Shown here one piece after another: positions 18,504 to 27,826 of a stretch of 64,000 bases of DNA; the stretch's first letter is position 1, and each line of letters opens with the position of its first letter. Both the position numbers and the translations under genes were made by a program. The notes under the pieces are model-generated. The model saw only the letters and a program-made list of their open reading frames with translations, did not search any database and was not told the origin of the DNA. Source of the stretch: Rhizobiaceae bacterium (lineage in GTDB: Bacteria; Pseudomonadota; Alphaproteobacteria; Rhizobiales; Rhizobiaceae); assembly GCA_025698895.1 (NCBI GenBank), contig JAILWO010000001.1, positions 1,399,001 through 1,463,000 of the forward strand, written 5' to 3'.

Positions 18504-20435
18504 TCATGCCGCCTCGCGGCCGTGAGCCGCCCACCAGGCCTCGGTCAGTTTGCCGAACCGCGCCGCCATGTCGGCGATGGCCGCCTCGTCGTCAATGCGG
18601 CCGGCAAGCCAGGCCTCAGCCGCGTCCATGAAGATCGTGCGCCCGACCGCGAAACCCTTGACGATGGACGCGCCGGCCGTTGCGGCGAAGGCATCTTCCA
18701 GTTCCCTCTGCGGCGCATCCAGCCCCAGCAGCACAACGCCCCTGCACCAGGGGTCGCGCTTCGTGATCGTCTTCTCGATGGCGGCCCATGCGGCGGCGGA
18801 TGCCTGCGGCTCGAGCTTCCACCAGTCCGGCCTGATGCCGAGATCATAGAGCTCGTCGAGCGCTCGCGAAACCGTGTCGTCGTCGAGCCGGCCATGCTTG
18901 CCGGCTATGATCTCGATCAGAAGCTCGCGTCCGACCTTGCGCGCCGCGTCATGGAGCGCGCGCAGCATCCGCTGCTGCTCGTCCTTCAGCGCTGGCGGAT
19001 CGTCCGGATGGTAGAAGCACAGGCACTTGATGCAGTGGTCGACTGGCCATTCGACAAGCTGCGAGCCGATGTCCTGGGAAAACTCGAAGCGCAGCGGACG
19101 CGAACCCGGCAGCTCCACCGGGCGACCCAGCCAGGAAAAGCCGTGCCGAGCGAATTCGTACATTGCGGGGCGACCGTGCTTCTCGTCGATCAGCATGCCG
19201 AAGCCGGGGCGGCCGTCGGCAACGCGCGCCGCGGCCTTGACGGCCAGCACCTTGAATTCGGCGATGCAGCCGGCTTCTACATTTGCCCGCGCGGCCAGTT
19301 CCTCCAGCTGTGCCCGATGGTCGACGGCCAGCGCCAGAATCGAGGGGATCGCGCTGCGCCGGGTCGTTGCCCAGTGGAGGTGGTTGATCGCCTCGTCCTT
19401 GCGAAGCGCCCGGTGCGGGCTGCCGTTCTTCAGGAAGTATCGCAGTTCCTCGAAAGTGGGGATTTCAGGCGCGCACAGCAGGCGGGAGACGGCGAAGGCG
19501 CCGCATGCATTGGCCCAGGTGGCGGCGGTCTCGAGGCTCTCGCCGCCCAGCCAGCCACGCAGAAAGCCCGACATGAACGCGTCGCCCGCGCCGAGCACGT
19601 TGTAGACCTCGATCGGAAACCCCGTGCCGACGATGCCGTCTTCGAGATCATCGGGAATATCGCCCTCATAGACGATGCAGCCCATGGGACCGCGCTTGAG
19701 AACGAGGGTGGCGCTCGACAGGCAACGGATCGTCCTCAGCGCGGCAAGCAGATCGGACTCGCCCGAGGCGATGAGGACCTCCTCCTCCGTGCCGACGATG
19801 AGATCGCATTCGGCCAGCACGGTCTTCATCTGATTGGAGACCGAAGCCGAGGCGATGTAGCGGCTGGCGCCCGCCGCATGGCCGGCAAGGCCCCACAGGT
19901 TGGGGCGATAGTCGATGTCGAGGACCACCTTGCCGCCGGCCCTGCGCATCAGCCGCATCGCCTTGCGTTGCGCGGCATCCGTGCCCGGCCGCGAGAAATG
20001 CGTTCCGGTCACGACCAGCGCCCGCGCCGAGGCGATGAATTCCGGGTCGACGTCGTCCTCGCACAGCGCCATGTCGGCGCAGTTCTCGCGATAGAAGATC
20101 AGCGGAAAGCTGTGGTCGTTCTCGACCGACAGCAGCACCAGCGCGGTAAGCCGCTGCGGATCGGTGACAATGCCGCGCTCCGACACGCCCTCGCGCGCCA
20201 TCTGCTCGCGGATGTAGCGGCCCATCTGCTCGTCACCGACACGGGTGAGAATGGCGGATTTCAGGCCCAGCCGCGCCGTACCGATGGCTATGTTGGCGGG
20301 GCATCCGCCGACGGATTTGGCGAAAGAGGAGACGTCCTCGAGACGCGTGCCGATTTGCTGCCCGTACAGGTCGACCGAGGAACGGCCCATCGTGATGACG
20401 TCGAGGCGCGCCTTGCCGGCGTCTTTGGGTCCCAT
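18504..20435 (-). CDS. iolC: Bifunctional 5-dehydro-2-deoxygluconokinase with DUF2090 aldolase-like domain
   Basis: This 643-residue protein is a fusion. Residues to about 330 are a PfkB-family kinase with GGCPANIAIGTARLG and the active-site motif NVLGAGDAFMSGFLRG. It phosphorylates 2-deoxy-5-keto-gluconate. The second half is a DUF2090 TIM-barrel domain (FKVLAVKAAARVA, GMLIDEKHGRPAM, WWKLEPQ), related to class I sugar aldolases and possibly replacing IolJ. Such fusions are normal for IolC of rhizobia. It is the first gene of the iol operon; paired IolR-like sites lie 74 to 117 bases upstream of its start. Confidence 0.94.
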   Translation of the reverse strand: MGPKDAGKARLDVITMGRSSVDLYGQQIGTRLEDVSSFAKSVGGCPANIAIGTARLGLKSAILTRVGDEQMGRYIREQMAREGVSERGIVTDPQRLTALVLLSVENDHSFPLIFYRENCADMALCEDDVDPEFIASARALVVTGTHFSRPGTDAAQRKAMRLMRRAGGKVVLDIDYRPNLWGLAGHAAGASRYIASASVSNQMKTVLAECDLIVGTEEEVLIASGESDLLAALRTIRCLSSATLVLKRGPMGCIVYEGDIPDDLEDGIVGTGFPIEVYNVLGAGDAFMSGFLRGWLGGESLETAATWANACGAFAVSRLLCAPEIPTFEELRYFLKNGSPHRALRKDEAINHLHWATTRRSAIPSILALAVDHRAQLEELAARANVEAGCIAEFKVLAVKAAARVADGRPGFGMLIDEKHGRPAMYEFARHGFSWLGRPVELPGSRPLRFEFSQDIGSQLVEWPVDHCIKCLCFYHPDDPPALKDEQQRMLRALHDAARKVGRELLIEIIAGKHGRLDDDTVSRALDELYDLGIRPDWWKLEPQASAAAWAAIEKTITKRDPWCRGVVLLGLDAPQRELEDAFAATAGASIVKGFAVGRTIFMDAAEAWLAGRIDDEAAIADMAARFGKLTEAWWAAHGREAA

Positions 20436-20508
20436 CCCGGCCCTCCGTGGAATTCACGCCGGCGCGCGGAACAATGCTGCCGCGGCGCGGCGATCCGCTC
20501 AAAATTAT

Positions 20509-20552
20509 GAAACAGAAATTCCATTCGCCAGTCAATGCGGAATGTGTATTCT
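20509..20552 (-). promoter_or_regulatory. Paired IolR-like sites and promoter-like boxes in front of iolC
   Basis: Two matches to GGAA-N6-TTCC with one mismatch each lie at 20539-20552 (plus strand GGAATGTGTATTCT) and 20509-20522 (plus strand GAAACAGAAATTCC). Their centres are exactly 30 bp apart. On the minus strand a -35-like TTGACT is at 20530-20535 and an AT-rich -10-like stretch at 20504-20510, so a bound dimer pair would block the promoter. Confidence 0.6.
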
Positions 20553-20576
20553 TTCCAGATTCAAGCCATCCAGGGG

Positions 20577-21410
20577 TCAGGCGCCGCGCCTCCGTTCCGC
20601 GACGGCGACGGCAAGCGCCATCGACAGGGCCATGGTCGCCGCCAGTGACCTGAAGCCGGCATGGTCAGCCTCGACGACCTCGAACCAGACGGTGGCCGAT
20701 TCGGCCAGCGGCGAGAAGGCGCTGTCGGTGATGGCCACGACCGGCACACCGTTCTCCGCGAGCACGCGCGCGCTCTGGATCGTGCCGGAGGCGTAGGGGG
20801 AGAAACTGACTGCCACGACGGCGTCCCGCGGCGAGGCGAAGGCCAGGATCTCCGGATCCAGGCCCGCCGCCGACTCGATCAGATGATAGCGGACCTGCAG
20901 CTTGCCGAGCGCATAGGCCATGTAACTGGCAACGGGGTAGGACCGGCGGCGCGCCAGCAGATAGATGGTCTCGGCATCCTTCAGGACATCCACCGCGCGC
21001 TCGATCAGGGGGTCATCTATGTTGCGGCTGACCGTGTCGAGGGAACGCGACGCCGCCGAGAGAAAGCCTTCGAGGATGCCGCGGGCCTGGGTCCGGCCAC
21101 CGCCCTCGCCGCGCAACGCCTTGAGGCGTTCCTCGTATGAATTGTTGCGCTCGCGCAGCCGCTCGCGGAACACGCCCTGCAGGCTGGTGAACCCGTCGAA
21201 GCCCAGGTGCTGGGCGAACCGGATCAATGTGGAGGGCTGGACGCCGGCCGAGGCCGCGATGCTGGCGGCCGTGCCGAAGGCGATTTCGTCGGGATTGTCG
21301 AGCGCATAGGCGGCGACTTGCGCGATGCGTTTTGGCAGCGTGTCGCGACGCTCCAGGACCATCGCGCGCAACGCATCGAAATCGCGGGGAAAGTCGAGGT
21401 CGGCTTTCAT
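20577..21410 (-). CDS. iolR: MurR/RpiR-family regulator, probable inositol repressor
   Basis: This 277-residue protein has an N-terminal RpiR helix-turn-helix (AAYALDNPDEIAFGTAASIAASAGVQPSTLIRFAQHLGF) and a C-terminal SIS sugar-phosphate-binding domain (about 120-260) with YLLARRRSYPVASYMAY and VVAVSFSPYASGT. It lies directly upstream of iolC and is divergent from the mocA-like gene, the layout of IolR in rhizobia. The start is uncertain: ATG at 21410 (MKADLDFPRD) looks like the natural N-terminus; an ATG at 21452 would add 14 residues and neither has a strong ribosome-binding site. Confidence 0.85.
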   Translation of the reverse strand: MKADLDFPRDFDALRAMVLERRDTLPKRIAQVAAYALDNPDEIAFGTAASIAASAGVQPSTLIRFAQHLGFDGFTSLQGVFRERLRERNNSYEERLKALRGEGGGRTQARGILEGFLSAASRSLDTVSRNIDDPLIERAVDVLKDAETIYLLARRRSYPVASYMAYALGKLQVRYHLIESAAGLDPEILAFASPRDAVVAVSFSPYASGTIQSARVLAENGVPVVAITDSAFSPLAESATVWFEVVEADHAGFRSLAATMALSMALAVAVAERRRGA

Positions 21411-21483
21411 GGCGGCAAGGTGCCCTTTTTCCCATGGCTGTCGCAAGATCATAAGGGTGAAGCGGAAAAACGCCAGTCAGGAT

Positions 21484-21526
21484 GGATCATACATTCCAGA
21501 ACGGCAGCATATGGACTATTCATTCG
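21484..21526 (+). promoter_or_regulatory. Paired IolR-like sites between iolR and mocA-like gene
   Basis: GGATCATACATTCC at 21484-21497 and GGACTATTCATTCG at 21513-21526 match GGAA-N6-TTCC with one and two mismatches. Their centres are 29 bp apart. The second has the same TATTCA centre as the perfect site at 27857. The position would allow control of both the dehydrogenase gene and iolR itself. Confidence 0.6.
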
Positions 21527-21553
21527 TCGCAACGTGCAAGGGAGACGGAACGC

Positions 21554-22663
21554 ATGGTCGGAGTGGGTCTCATCGGCAGCGGGTTCATGGGCAAGTGTCA
21601 TGCGCTGGCGTGGACGTCCGTGCGCGCCGTCTTCGGCGACGTGCCGGACATCCGACTCGTCCATCTGGGCGACGCGAACGCCGCGCTGGCCGAAACCCGG
21701 GCGCGCGAGTTGGGCTTCGAACGCTTTTCCGGCGACTGGCGCGCCGTGGTCGCGGACCCGGAGGTGGATATCGTGTCCGTCACTGCACCCAATGGGTTTC
21801 ATGCCGAGATGGCGATCGCCGCGTTGGAAGCCGGCAAACATGTCTGGTGCGAGAAACCGATGGCTCCTGACTTCGCCGCCGCCGAGAGGATGGCTGCCGC
21901 CGCGGCGGCCTCCGGCAGGGTCGCCGTGCTCGGCTACAACTATATCCAGAGCCCGGCGATCCGCCATATCGGCGTGCTCCTCGAGGAAAGCGTCATCGGC
22001 GACGTCAACCATTTGCGCGTGGAAATGGACGAGGATTTCATGGCCGATCCCGACGCGCCCTTCTTCTGGAAGCACGAGGCCTCGTCCGGCTATGGCGCGC
22101 TCGACGACTTTGCCGTGCATCCGCTTTCGCTGATCGAGGCCCTGTTCGGCAAGGTCTCGCGCGTGATGTGCGACATGAGCAGACCCTACGCCGATCGCCG
22201 GACGGCCGACGGTGCGCGACGCGCCGTCGAGACCCATGACGTTGCCAGTACACTGATACGGCTCGAAAACGGGGTCGCCGGAACGCTGCTCGTCAGCCGC
22301 TCCGCATGGGGTCGCAAGGGGCGGCTGCAGATCCAGCTCTTCGGCTCGCGGGGATCGATCGTGTTCGACCAGGAACGCTTCAACGAACTGCGGCTCTATA
22401 CGACCTCGGACAGGCCGACCGAGCAGGGCTACCGCACGATCCTCACCGCGCCGCACCACGAACCCTACGGACGGTTCGTGCCGGCCCCCGGCCACGGCCT
22501 CGGCTTCAACGACCTCAAGACGATCGAGTGCCATGAACTTCTGAGGAAGATCGAAGGAAAGCCGGCCCGGCTGATCGACTTCGACGCGGGTCTCGAGATC
22601 GAGCGCACGGTACACGCCATGGCGCGCTCCTTCGACGAAGGCCGCTGGGTGGATGTGCGGTAG
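21554..22663 (+). CDS. Gfo/Idh/MocA-family dehydrogenase
   Basis: This 369-residue NAD(P)-dependent enzyme has an N-terminal Rossmann fold (VGLIGSGFMGKCHALAW) and the family EKPMA lysine motif, then a C-terminal substrate domain with GYNYIQSPAIRHI and FAVHPLSLIEAL. It is longer than IolG and resembles MocA-type inositol/inosamine dehydrogenases. It is divergent from iolR, shares paired IolR-like sites, and has an AGGGAGA ribosome-binding site before the ATG at 21554. Its substrate is probably an inositol isomer or derivative such as scyllo-inosose or the rhizopine product. Confidence 0.82.
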   Translation: MVGVGLIGSGFMGKCHALAWTSVRAVFGDVPDIRLVHLGDANAALAETRARELGFERFSGDWRAVVADPEVDIVSVTAPNGFHAEMAIAALEAGKHVWCEKPMAPDFAAAERMAAAAAASGRVAVLGYNYIQSPAIRHIGVLLEESVIGDVNHLRVEMDEDFMADPDAPFFWKHEASSGYGALDDFAVHPLSLIEALFGKVSRVMCDMSRPYADRRTADGARRAVETHDVASTLIRLENGVAGTLLVSRSAWGRKGRLQIQLFGSRGSIVFDQERFNELRLYTTSDRPTEQGYRTILTAPHHEPYGRFVPAPGHGLGFNDLKTIECHELLRKIEGKPARLIDFDAGLEIERTVHAMARSFDEGRWVDVR

Positions 22664-22716
22664 AGCGAAGCCGGGCAGGGGACGCAAACCATCCTCGCCG
22701 ACGATCCCCGATCCGC

Positions 22717-23508
22717 TCAATCGAGCGCGCCGGCGACGTTCTGGTCGTAGTCGACCAGCGAACCGGTCATCACGCCTGCTTCCGGGCTGATCATGTAGGC
22801 GACGAGGCTTGCAAGCTGGACGGGCTTGACGAGCTGGCCCATGGGTTGCGCGGCTTCCGCCTTCTCGAGCCAGTCGGCGGCGGCGCCATGCCATTTTTGC
22901 TGGACCGCCGCCTCGCCCGGCGTGTCCATCCAGCCGGGCAACACCGCGTTGCAGCGTATGCGGTCGCGGCGGTGAGAATGAGCGACGTTCTTCGTCAGCA
23001 CCGCCAGCGCACCCTTGCTCGCCGAATAGGCGGTGAGGAAGTCCTGCCCGCAATGCGCCGACATCGACAGCACGTTGACGATCGAGCCGGGTTTCTTTTC
23101 GGCAAGCAGGTGCTTCACCAGCCCCCGCATCAGGAACAGCGGTCCACGCACATTGGTGTTGAAGAGATGATCGAAAAGCTCCGGCGTCGTCTCAACCAGC
23201 GAGCCGCGCGCCGAGGACGCGGCCGCGTTGACCAGCGCGTTGACATGGCCGAACCGGTCCAGCGCCGACCCGACGGCCCGCTCGCAGCCGGCCGGGTCGG
23301 ACACGTCTGCGCTGACGAAGATCGCCTCGGCGCCCAATCTTTCGAGTTCGGCGACCGCCCTGGCGCCCTTTTCCCTGGAGCGGCCGACCAGCGTCACCGC
23401 CCGGCACCCCTCTTCCACCAGACGTGTCGCGATCGCCAGCCCGATCCCCTGCGCGCCGCCGGTGACGATGGCGCGCGTTTCCGTGTTCCGTTCCGATAGT
23501 CCCGGCAT
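22717..23508 (-). CDS. Short-chain dehydrogenase/reductase
   Basis: This 263-residue SDR has the cofactor motif TGGAQGIGLAIA, the VNAAASSARG segment in place of NNAG, a catalytic Ser in NVLSMSAHCGQ and YSASK as the active Tyr-x3-Lys. It follows iolG by 28 bp on the same strand and ends 53 bp from the convergent mocA-like gene. SDRs in rhizobial inositol clusters act on inositol isomers or sugar intermediates. The exact substrate cannot be read from sequence. Confidence 0.8.
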   Translation of the reverse strand: MPGLSERNTETRAIVTGGAQGIGLAIATRLVEEGCRAVTLVGRSREKGARAVAELERLGAEAIFVSADVSDPAGCERAVGSALDRFGHVNALVNAAASSARGSLVETTPELFDHLFNTNVRGPLFLMRGLVKHLLAEKKPGSIVNVLSMSAHCGQDFLTAYSASKGALAVLTKNVAHSHRRDRIRCNAVLPGWMDTPGEAAVQQKWHGAAADWLEKAEAAQPMGQLVKPVQLASLVAYMISPEAGVMTGSLVDYDQNVAGALD

Positions 23509-23536
23509 GATGTGATCCTGTTTCCGCCAATCCGGC

Positions 23537-24538
23537 TCAGCCGATTTCGTCCACGCCGACCCGGCGGCCTTCCCTCACCGAACGCAGCGCGGCTTCCGCC
23601 AGCACCAGCGCCGCCAGCCCGTCATCGCCGCCGGGCGAGGCCGTCGCGCCCGAACCCATCGCCTCGATGAAGGCGGCTATCTCGTTGGCGTAGGCCTGCG
23701 TGTATCGGGTCATGAAGAAGTCGTGCAGCGGCGGGCGGGTATAGCCGCGGCCGTCGGCGATCTCGATCGAGACCGGGCGCTGGTTCTCGGCGGCCGCCAT
23801 GCCCTTGGAACCGTGAACCTCGATGCGCTGGTCGTAGCCATAGGTCGCCCGACGCGAATTGGAGATGACGCACTGGCGTCCCGATGTGGTTTCCAGGATC
23901 ACGGTGGCGCTGTCGTGGTCACCAAGTTCGCCGATCTTCTTGTCCACCAGCACGGCGGCGTGCGCCGAAACCGATACCGGTTCCTCGCCCAGAAGGAAGC
24001 GCGCCATGTCGAAATCATGGATCGTCATGTCGCGGAAGATGCCGCCAGAGCGCGGGATGTAGTCATAGGGCGGCGCGCCGGGGTCGCGCGAGGTGATCGT
24101 CACCATCTCGACTTCGCCGATCGAGCCGTCGTCGATCGCCTTGCGCACGGCGGCGAAATGCGGATCGAAGCGCCGGTTGAAACCGACCATCAGTGTCGCC
24201 TTCGTCTCGCGGACGACCGACAGGCAGGCCTTTACACGCTCGACGTCGAGGTCGATCGGCTTCTCGCAGAAGATGGCCTTGCCGGCCCCGGCGAACCGCT
24301 CGATCAGGTCCGCATGGGTATCCGTCGGCGTGCATATGATGACCGCGTCGATGTCGTCCGCCGCCTCGATCTGCTCGATCGTGCGGATCGAGGCGCCATG
24401 CGCGGCGGCGAGCCGTGAAGCCGCCTCCTCGAACGCGTCCGCCACCGCGATGAGCCTGGCGGCCGGGTTCAGGGAAACCGCCCCGGCGTGCACCTTGCCG
24501 ATGCGCCCCGCGCCCAGGAGACCAAATCTGACTGTCAT
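23537..24538 (-). CDS. iolG: Inositol 2-dehydrogenase
   Basis: This 333-residue enzyme oxidises myo-inositol to 2-keto-myo-inositol using NAD. It shows the Rossmann motif GLLGAGRIGKVHA, the EKPID lysine motif, and the IolG-type catalytic segment RDMTIHDFDMARFLLGEEP with the active Asp and His. AGAAGGAAAG precedes the ATG. It lies 133 bp downstream of the ABC transporter ATPase gene on the same strand, so import and first oxidation are probably expressed together. Confidence 0.9.
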   Translation of the reverse strand: MTVRFGLLGAGRIGKVHAGAVSLNPAARLIAVADAFEEAASRLAAAHGASIRTIEQIEAADDIDAVIICTPTDTHADLIERFAGAGKAIFCEKPIDLDVERVKACLSVVRETKATLMVGFNRRFDPHFAAVRKAIDDGSIGEVEMVTITSRDPGAPPYDYIPRSGGIFRDMTIHDFDMARFLLGEEPVSVSAHAAVLVDKKIGELGDHDSATVILETTSGRQCVISNSRRATYGYDQRIEVHGSKGMAAAENQRPVSIEIADGRGYTRPPLHDFFMTRYTQAYANEIAAFIEAMGSGATASPGGDDGLAALVLAEAALRSVREGRRVGVDEIG

Positions 24539-24671
24539 GCGCGTTGCTTTCCTTCTGGCGCGGGAGCCCTCTCCTCGCGCGAAATTGCCGATGTCCGAGC
24601 GATCGGCCCGTCCAGCCGCCGGCGCGGACCGCCCGTCACTGCGATCCAGCGCTTGCGGAGCTTGCGTTTCC

Positions 24672-25442
24672 TTACGCCGCGTTCTGATACTCCGCGCCAG
24701 TCTTCGCGCCGGTGATATGGGCGACCACGTCCTGGCCGTCGGTCTCGTCCTTGCGCAGGTTGGCGACGATGCGCCCGCGCCGGAACACGACGATGCGATC
24801 GACCAGATCGAACACCTGCCGCATGTTGTGGCTGACCAGGATCAGCGGCTCGCCCTGCTCCTTGAGGTTGCGGATGATGTTTTCCACCTGCTCGGTTTCC
24901 TGCACGCCGAGCGCGGCGGTCGGCTCGTCCATGATGGTCAGCTTGGAATGGAAGGTCGCCGTGCGCGCGATCGCCACGCATTGCCGCTGGCCTCCTGACA
25001 TGTGGCGGATCGTGTTCTTGATATTGGGGATCTTGACCGCGGTTTTCCTCAGTCCCTCCAGGGTGGCTTCCCGCATGCCCTTGTAGTCCAGGATCGAGAA
25101 GGGGCCGAGATTGAACAGGATCTTTTCCCGGCCGAGAAACAGATTGTCCGGCACGTTGAGGTCGTCGGCCAGCGCCAATGACTGGAACACCGTCTCGATG
25201 CCGGCCTCGCGCGCCTCGATGGGCCCCGCGAAACTCACCGATTTGCCGTCGAAGATGATCTCGCCGCGTGTCGGCCGCTCCACCCCGGTTATCTGCCGCA
25301 CGAAGGTCGACTTGCCGGCGCCGTTGTCGCCCATCACCGCGACATGCTCGCCCTTGCGCAGGACGAAGTTGGCGCCCTCCAGCGCGTGGATGCCGCCATA
25401 ATATTTGGTGAGGTCGCGGGTTTCGAGAATGACGTCGTCCAT
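24672..25442 (-). CDS. Sugar-type ABC transporter ATPase (inositol/rhizopine uptake)
   Basis: This protein of about 256 residues has one nucleotide-binding domain, unlike the double-domain RbsA type: Walker A GDNGAGKST, signature MSGGQRQCV and Walker B LTIMDEP. Single-domain CUT2 ATPases are known from fructose (FrcA) and inositol systems of alphaproteobacteria. I prefer the ATG at 25442 (MDDVILETRD), preceded by GGACAGGAAG just after the permease stop; the ATG at 25460 would overlap the permease. Confidence 0.86.
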   Translation of the reverse strand: MDDVILETRDLTKYYGGIHALEGANFVLRKGEHVAVMGDNGAGKSTFVRQITGVERPTRGEIIFDGKSVSFAGPIEAREAGIETVFQSLALADDLNVPDNLFLGREKILFNLGPFSILDYKGMREATLEGLRKTAVKIPNIKNTIRHMSGGQRQCVAIARTATFHSKLTIMDEPTAALGVQETEQVENIIRNLKEQGEPLILVSHNMRQVFDLVDRIVVFRRGRIVANLRKDETDGQDVVAHITGAKTGAEYQNAA

Positions 25443-25452
25443 CTTCCTGTCC

Positions 25453-26541
25453 TCACGCATGGAGAGCCCGATAGCGCTGCCGCCACTGGTCCAGCACGAC
25501 CGCGCCGACGATGATCGCGCCCTTGACCATCTCCTGATAATAGGCGTCGAGGCGCAGGAAGGTGAATCCGGAGATGATGACGCCGAAGATCAGCGCGCCG
25601 ATCACCGTGCCGACGATCGAGCCCCTCCCGCCTGCCAACGACACGCCGCCGATCACGGCCATGGCGATGGCGTCGAGCTCGTACATGACGCCCATGCCGG
25701 CCTGCGCGGTGAGGTTCTTCGAGCTCAGCACCAGCGCGGCCAGCGCGGCCAGCATGCCGGCGATGGCGTAGACCAGCACCTTGTGCCGGTAGACGTTGAT
25801 GCCCGACATGCGCGCGGCGTCCTCGTTGGATCCGATCGCATAGGTATGCTTGCCGTAGACGGTGTATTTCAGGATGAGCTGGAACAGGATCGCCAGCCCC
25901 ACGAAGATGAACACCGGCATCCAGCCGCCGAAACCATTGCCGATCGTCGCGAACTCCTGCGTCGGAAACGAGATCGGCTGGCCCTTGGACCACCATTTGG
26001 CGATGCCGCGCGCCGTCACCATCATGCCGAGCGTCGCGATGAAGGGCGGTATGCGCGTATAGGCGATAAGCAGGCCGTTGACGAGGCCGGCGGTCACGCC
26101 ACAGGCGAGCCCGACCAGCACCGGCACGATGACCGGCAGGTCGACCCACCCCTGCTCCAGGAAGATGGCCTTCGGGTTGGGCTGACCGTTGACCTCGGCG
26201 ACCTGCGCGAAACTCATCGCGATCATGGCCGTCGCACCCACGATCGAGCCCGACGACAGGTCGATCCCACCCGTGATGATCACCTGGGTCACGCCGATCG
26301 CGATGATGCCGACGATCGAAACCTGAAGGACGATGATGTAGAGCCGCTGCTCGTTGAAAATCGAACCGAACCGGCCCTGGGAATCGAACAGGAAGCTCTG
26401 CCCCATGAGAAGGGCCCCGAGCATCTCGAAAACGATGATGATCAGCACCAGCGCGCCGAACACGTTCAGTTCGTTCGGCCAGACGCGCTTCGATGCGTCG
26501 AAGGTCAGTCCGCCAACTCCGTGAGTGGTATCGGACATCAT
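25453..26541 (-). CDS. Sugar-type ABC transporter permease (inositol/rhizopine uptake)
   Basis: This 362-residue permease has about nine to ten hydrophobic segments and the CUT2 hallmarks VIITGGIDLSSGSIVG, GLVNGLLIAYTRIPPFIATLG and AIAMAVIGGVSLAGGRGSIVG. It is longer than RbsC because of an N-terminal cytoplasmic stretch and an insertion after the second segment (NGQPNPKAIFLEQGW). This resembles inositol permeases of rhizobia. It is cotranscribed with the ATPase. Confidence 0.87.
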   Translation of the reverse strand: MMSDTTHGVGGLTFDASKRVWPNELNVFGALVLIIIVFEMLGALLMGQSFLFDSQGRFGSIFNEQRLYIIVLQVSIVGIIAIGVTQVIITGGIDLSSGSIVGATAMIAMSFAQVAEVNGQPNPKAIFLEQGWVDLPVIVPVLVGLACGVTAGLVNGLLIAYTRIPPFIATLGMMVTARGIAKWWSKGQPISFPTQEFATIGNGFGGWMPVFIFVGLAILFQLILKYTVYGKHTYAIGSNEDAARMSGINVYRHKVLVYAIAGMLAALAALVLSSKNLTAQAGMGVMYELDAIAMAVIGGVSLAGGRGSIVGTVIGALIFGVIISGFTFLRLDAYYQEMVKGAIIVGAVVLDQWRQRYRALHA

Positions 26542-26597
26542 CGCTCCTCCCCGGCTTCCCGGCCGCAGCCGATGCTGAACGGGTGTCCCGCGGACGC

Positions 26598-26619
26598 GGG
26601 CGGCGCCGGACTGCCGCCC
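26598..26619 (-). terminator. Hairpin between sugar-binding protein and permease genes
   Basis: GGGCGGC-gccggact-GCCGCCC forms a 7-bp GC-only stem in the 199-bp gap between the binding-protein stop and the permease start. It has no T-run. It fits a message-stabilising or partial-termination element that keeps the binding protein in excess. Confidence 0.45.
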
Positions 26620-26740
26620 GTCATCTGTTATCTTCGAACCGGTGCTCAGTTCGCGGCATTCGCATGCCGGTCTATATCAGTCGCCCTGACATCCGGCCCC
26701 GAACGCAATGTCGGGCGGGACCGGACGCCGGCTCATTCCA

Positions 26741-27685
26741 CTAGTTCTTCGCCAGGAAATCGCCGACATTGGCCGGCGTCACGAGCTGGAACGGGATATA
26801 GACCTTCTGATCGACCTCCTCGCCACGCGCCAGCTTCAAGGCGGCATCGAGCGCGCCGCCGCCCTGGCCGTGAGCGTCCTGGAAGACGGTGACGTCGAGA
26901 TCGCCTGCCTGCATCGCCACCAGCGCGTCCTGGGTCGCGTCGACGCCGGTCACGATCACGTCTTCCATCGAGACGTTCCCTGCCTTCATGGCCTGGATGG
27001 CGCCGATCGCCATCTCGTCATTGTTGGAGAACACGGCATCGAACTCGTTGCCGGACGACAGCCAGTTGGTCATCAGGTCCTGTGCCTCGTCGCGCGACCA
27101 GTTGGCCGTCTGCTCGTCGATGATCTCGATAAAAGAGCACATGTCCATGCCGATCACGTCGTGGAAGTCCTTCGTGCGCTGCACGGCGGCCTGGTTCGAG
27201 AGTTCGCCCATGAGCACGTAGATCTTGGCGCCGCCGGCCTTGCCGGCCGCCCTCAGCAGCTTGCAGCCCTCGAAGGCCGCGAGCGTGCCGGATTCGATCT
27301 CGTTGGAAGCGACGAACGCCTGATCGTCGGGCAGCGAGTCGACGTTGATCGGCTGCCGGTTCACATAGACAAGCGGCACGCCCGCGGTGGAAGCCGCGTT
27401 CGACATCGCCTCGGTGGCCGAGGTGTCGACCGGATTGACGATGATCGCGTCGACCCCGGACGCGATGAAATTATTGATCTGGTCGAGTTGCCGCGCGACG
27501 TCGTTCTGGGCGTCCTCGATCTGCACGTCGACATTGTCCATGCCGTCGGCTTGTTCTTGGATGCCGTTGCGCAGGACGGTCAGGAAATTGTCGTCGAACA
27601 GCGCCATCGACACGCCGACCGTCTCGGCGGCGGCGCTTGCGCACATCAATGCCGACAGCGCGGCACCCATCAGAAGCTTCTTCAT
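26741..27685 (-). CDS. Periplasmic sugar/inositol-binding protein (MocB/IbpA-like)
   Basis: This 314-residue binding protein has a Sec signal (MKKLLMGAALSALMCASAAA) and the RbsB-type fold: VGVSMALFDDNFLTVLRNGIQEQA, ASGVDAIIVNPVDTSA and FSNNDEMAIGAIQAM followed by VTGVDATQDAL. An AGGAGG site stands 5 bases before the ATG at 27685. It is the first gene of the transporter operon and has a perfect GGAA-N6-TTCC site upstream. Context with iolG and mocDEF points to inositol or rhizopine as ligand; MocB and inositol-binding proteins cannot be separated by eye. Confidence 0.86.
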   Translation of the reverse strand: MKKLLMGAALSALMCASAAAETVGVSMALFDDNFLTVLRNGIQEQADGMDNVDVQIEDAQNDVARQLDQINNFIASGVDAIIVNPVDTSATEAMSNAASTAGVPLVYVNRQPINVDSLPDDQAFVASNEIESGTLAAFEGCKLLRAAGKAGGAKIYVLMGELSNQAAVQRTKDFHDVIGMDMCSFIEIIDEQTANWSRDEAQDLMTNWLSSGNEFDAVFSNNDEMAIGAIQAMKAGNVSMEDVIVTGVDATQDALVAMQAGDLDVTVFQDAHGQGGGALDAALKLARGEEVDQKVYIPFQLVTPANVGDFLAKN

Positions 27686-27826
27686 TTCAACCTCCTCCAC
27701 ATTTTGACATCCGGTGGCACCGGATCGTCCCGGATCTCTTGCCAGGGAAACCGGCGGTACGATCCGTCTCCCGAAGTGACGGTATCTGGCCCCGTCGTTG
27801 GCCGCCTGGCGTGAAACACGATGTCC

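Noticed and set aside
18357-20510. Open frame of 717 codons on the plus strand opposite iolC
   Set aside because: It mirrors the iolC coding frame in high-GC DNA, has no domain pattern and the translation is Arg/Ala/Gly-rich. iolC on the other strand is unmistakable.
21449-23053. Open frame of 534 codons on the minus strand across the mocA-like gene
   Set aside because: It runs through a clear plus-strand dehydrogenase and across the convergent junction into the SDR gene; no homology pattern.
25405-26892. Open frame of 495 codons on the plus strand opposite the sugar permease
   Set aside because: His/Asp/Arg-rich translation without motifs, antisense to a well-supported permease.
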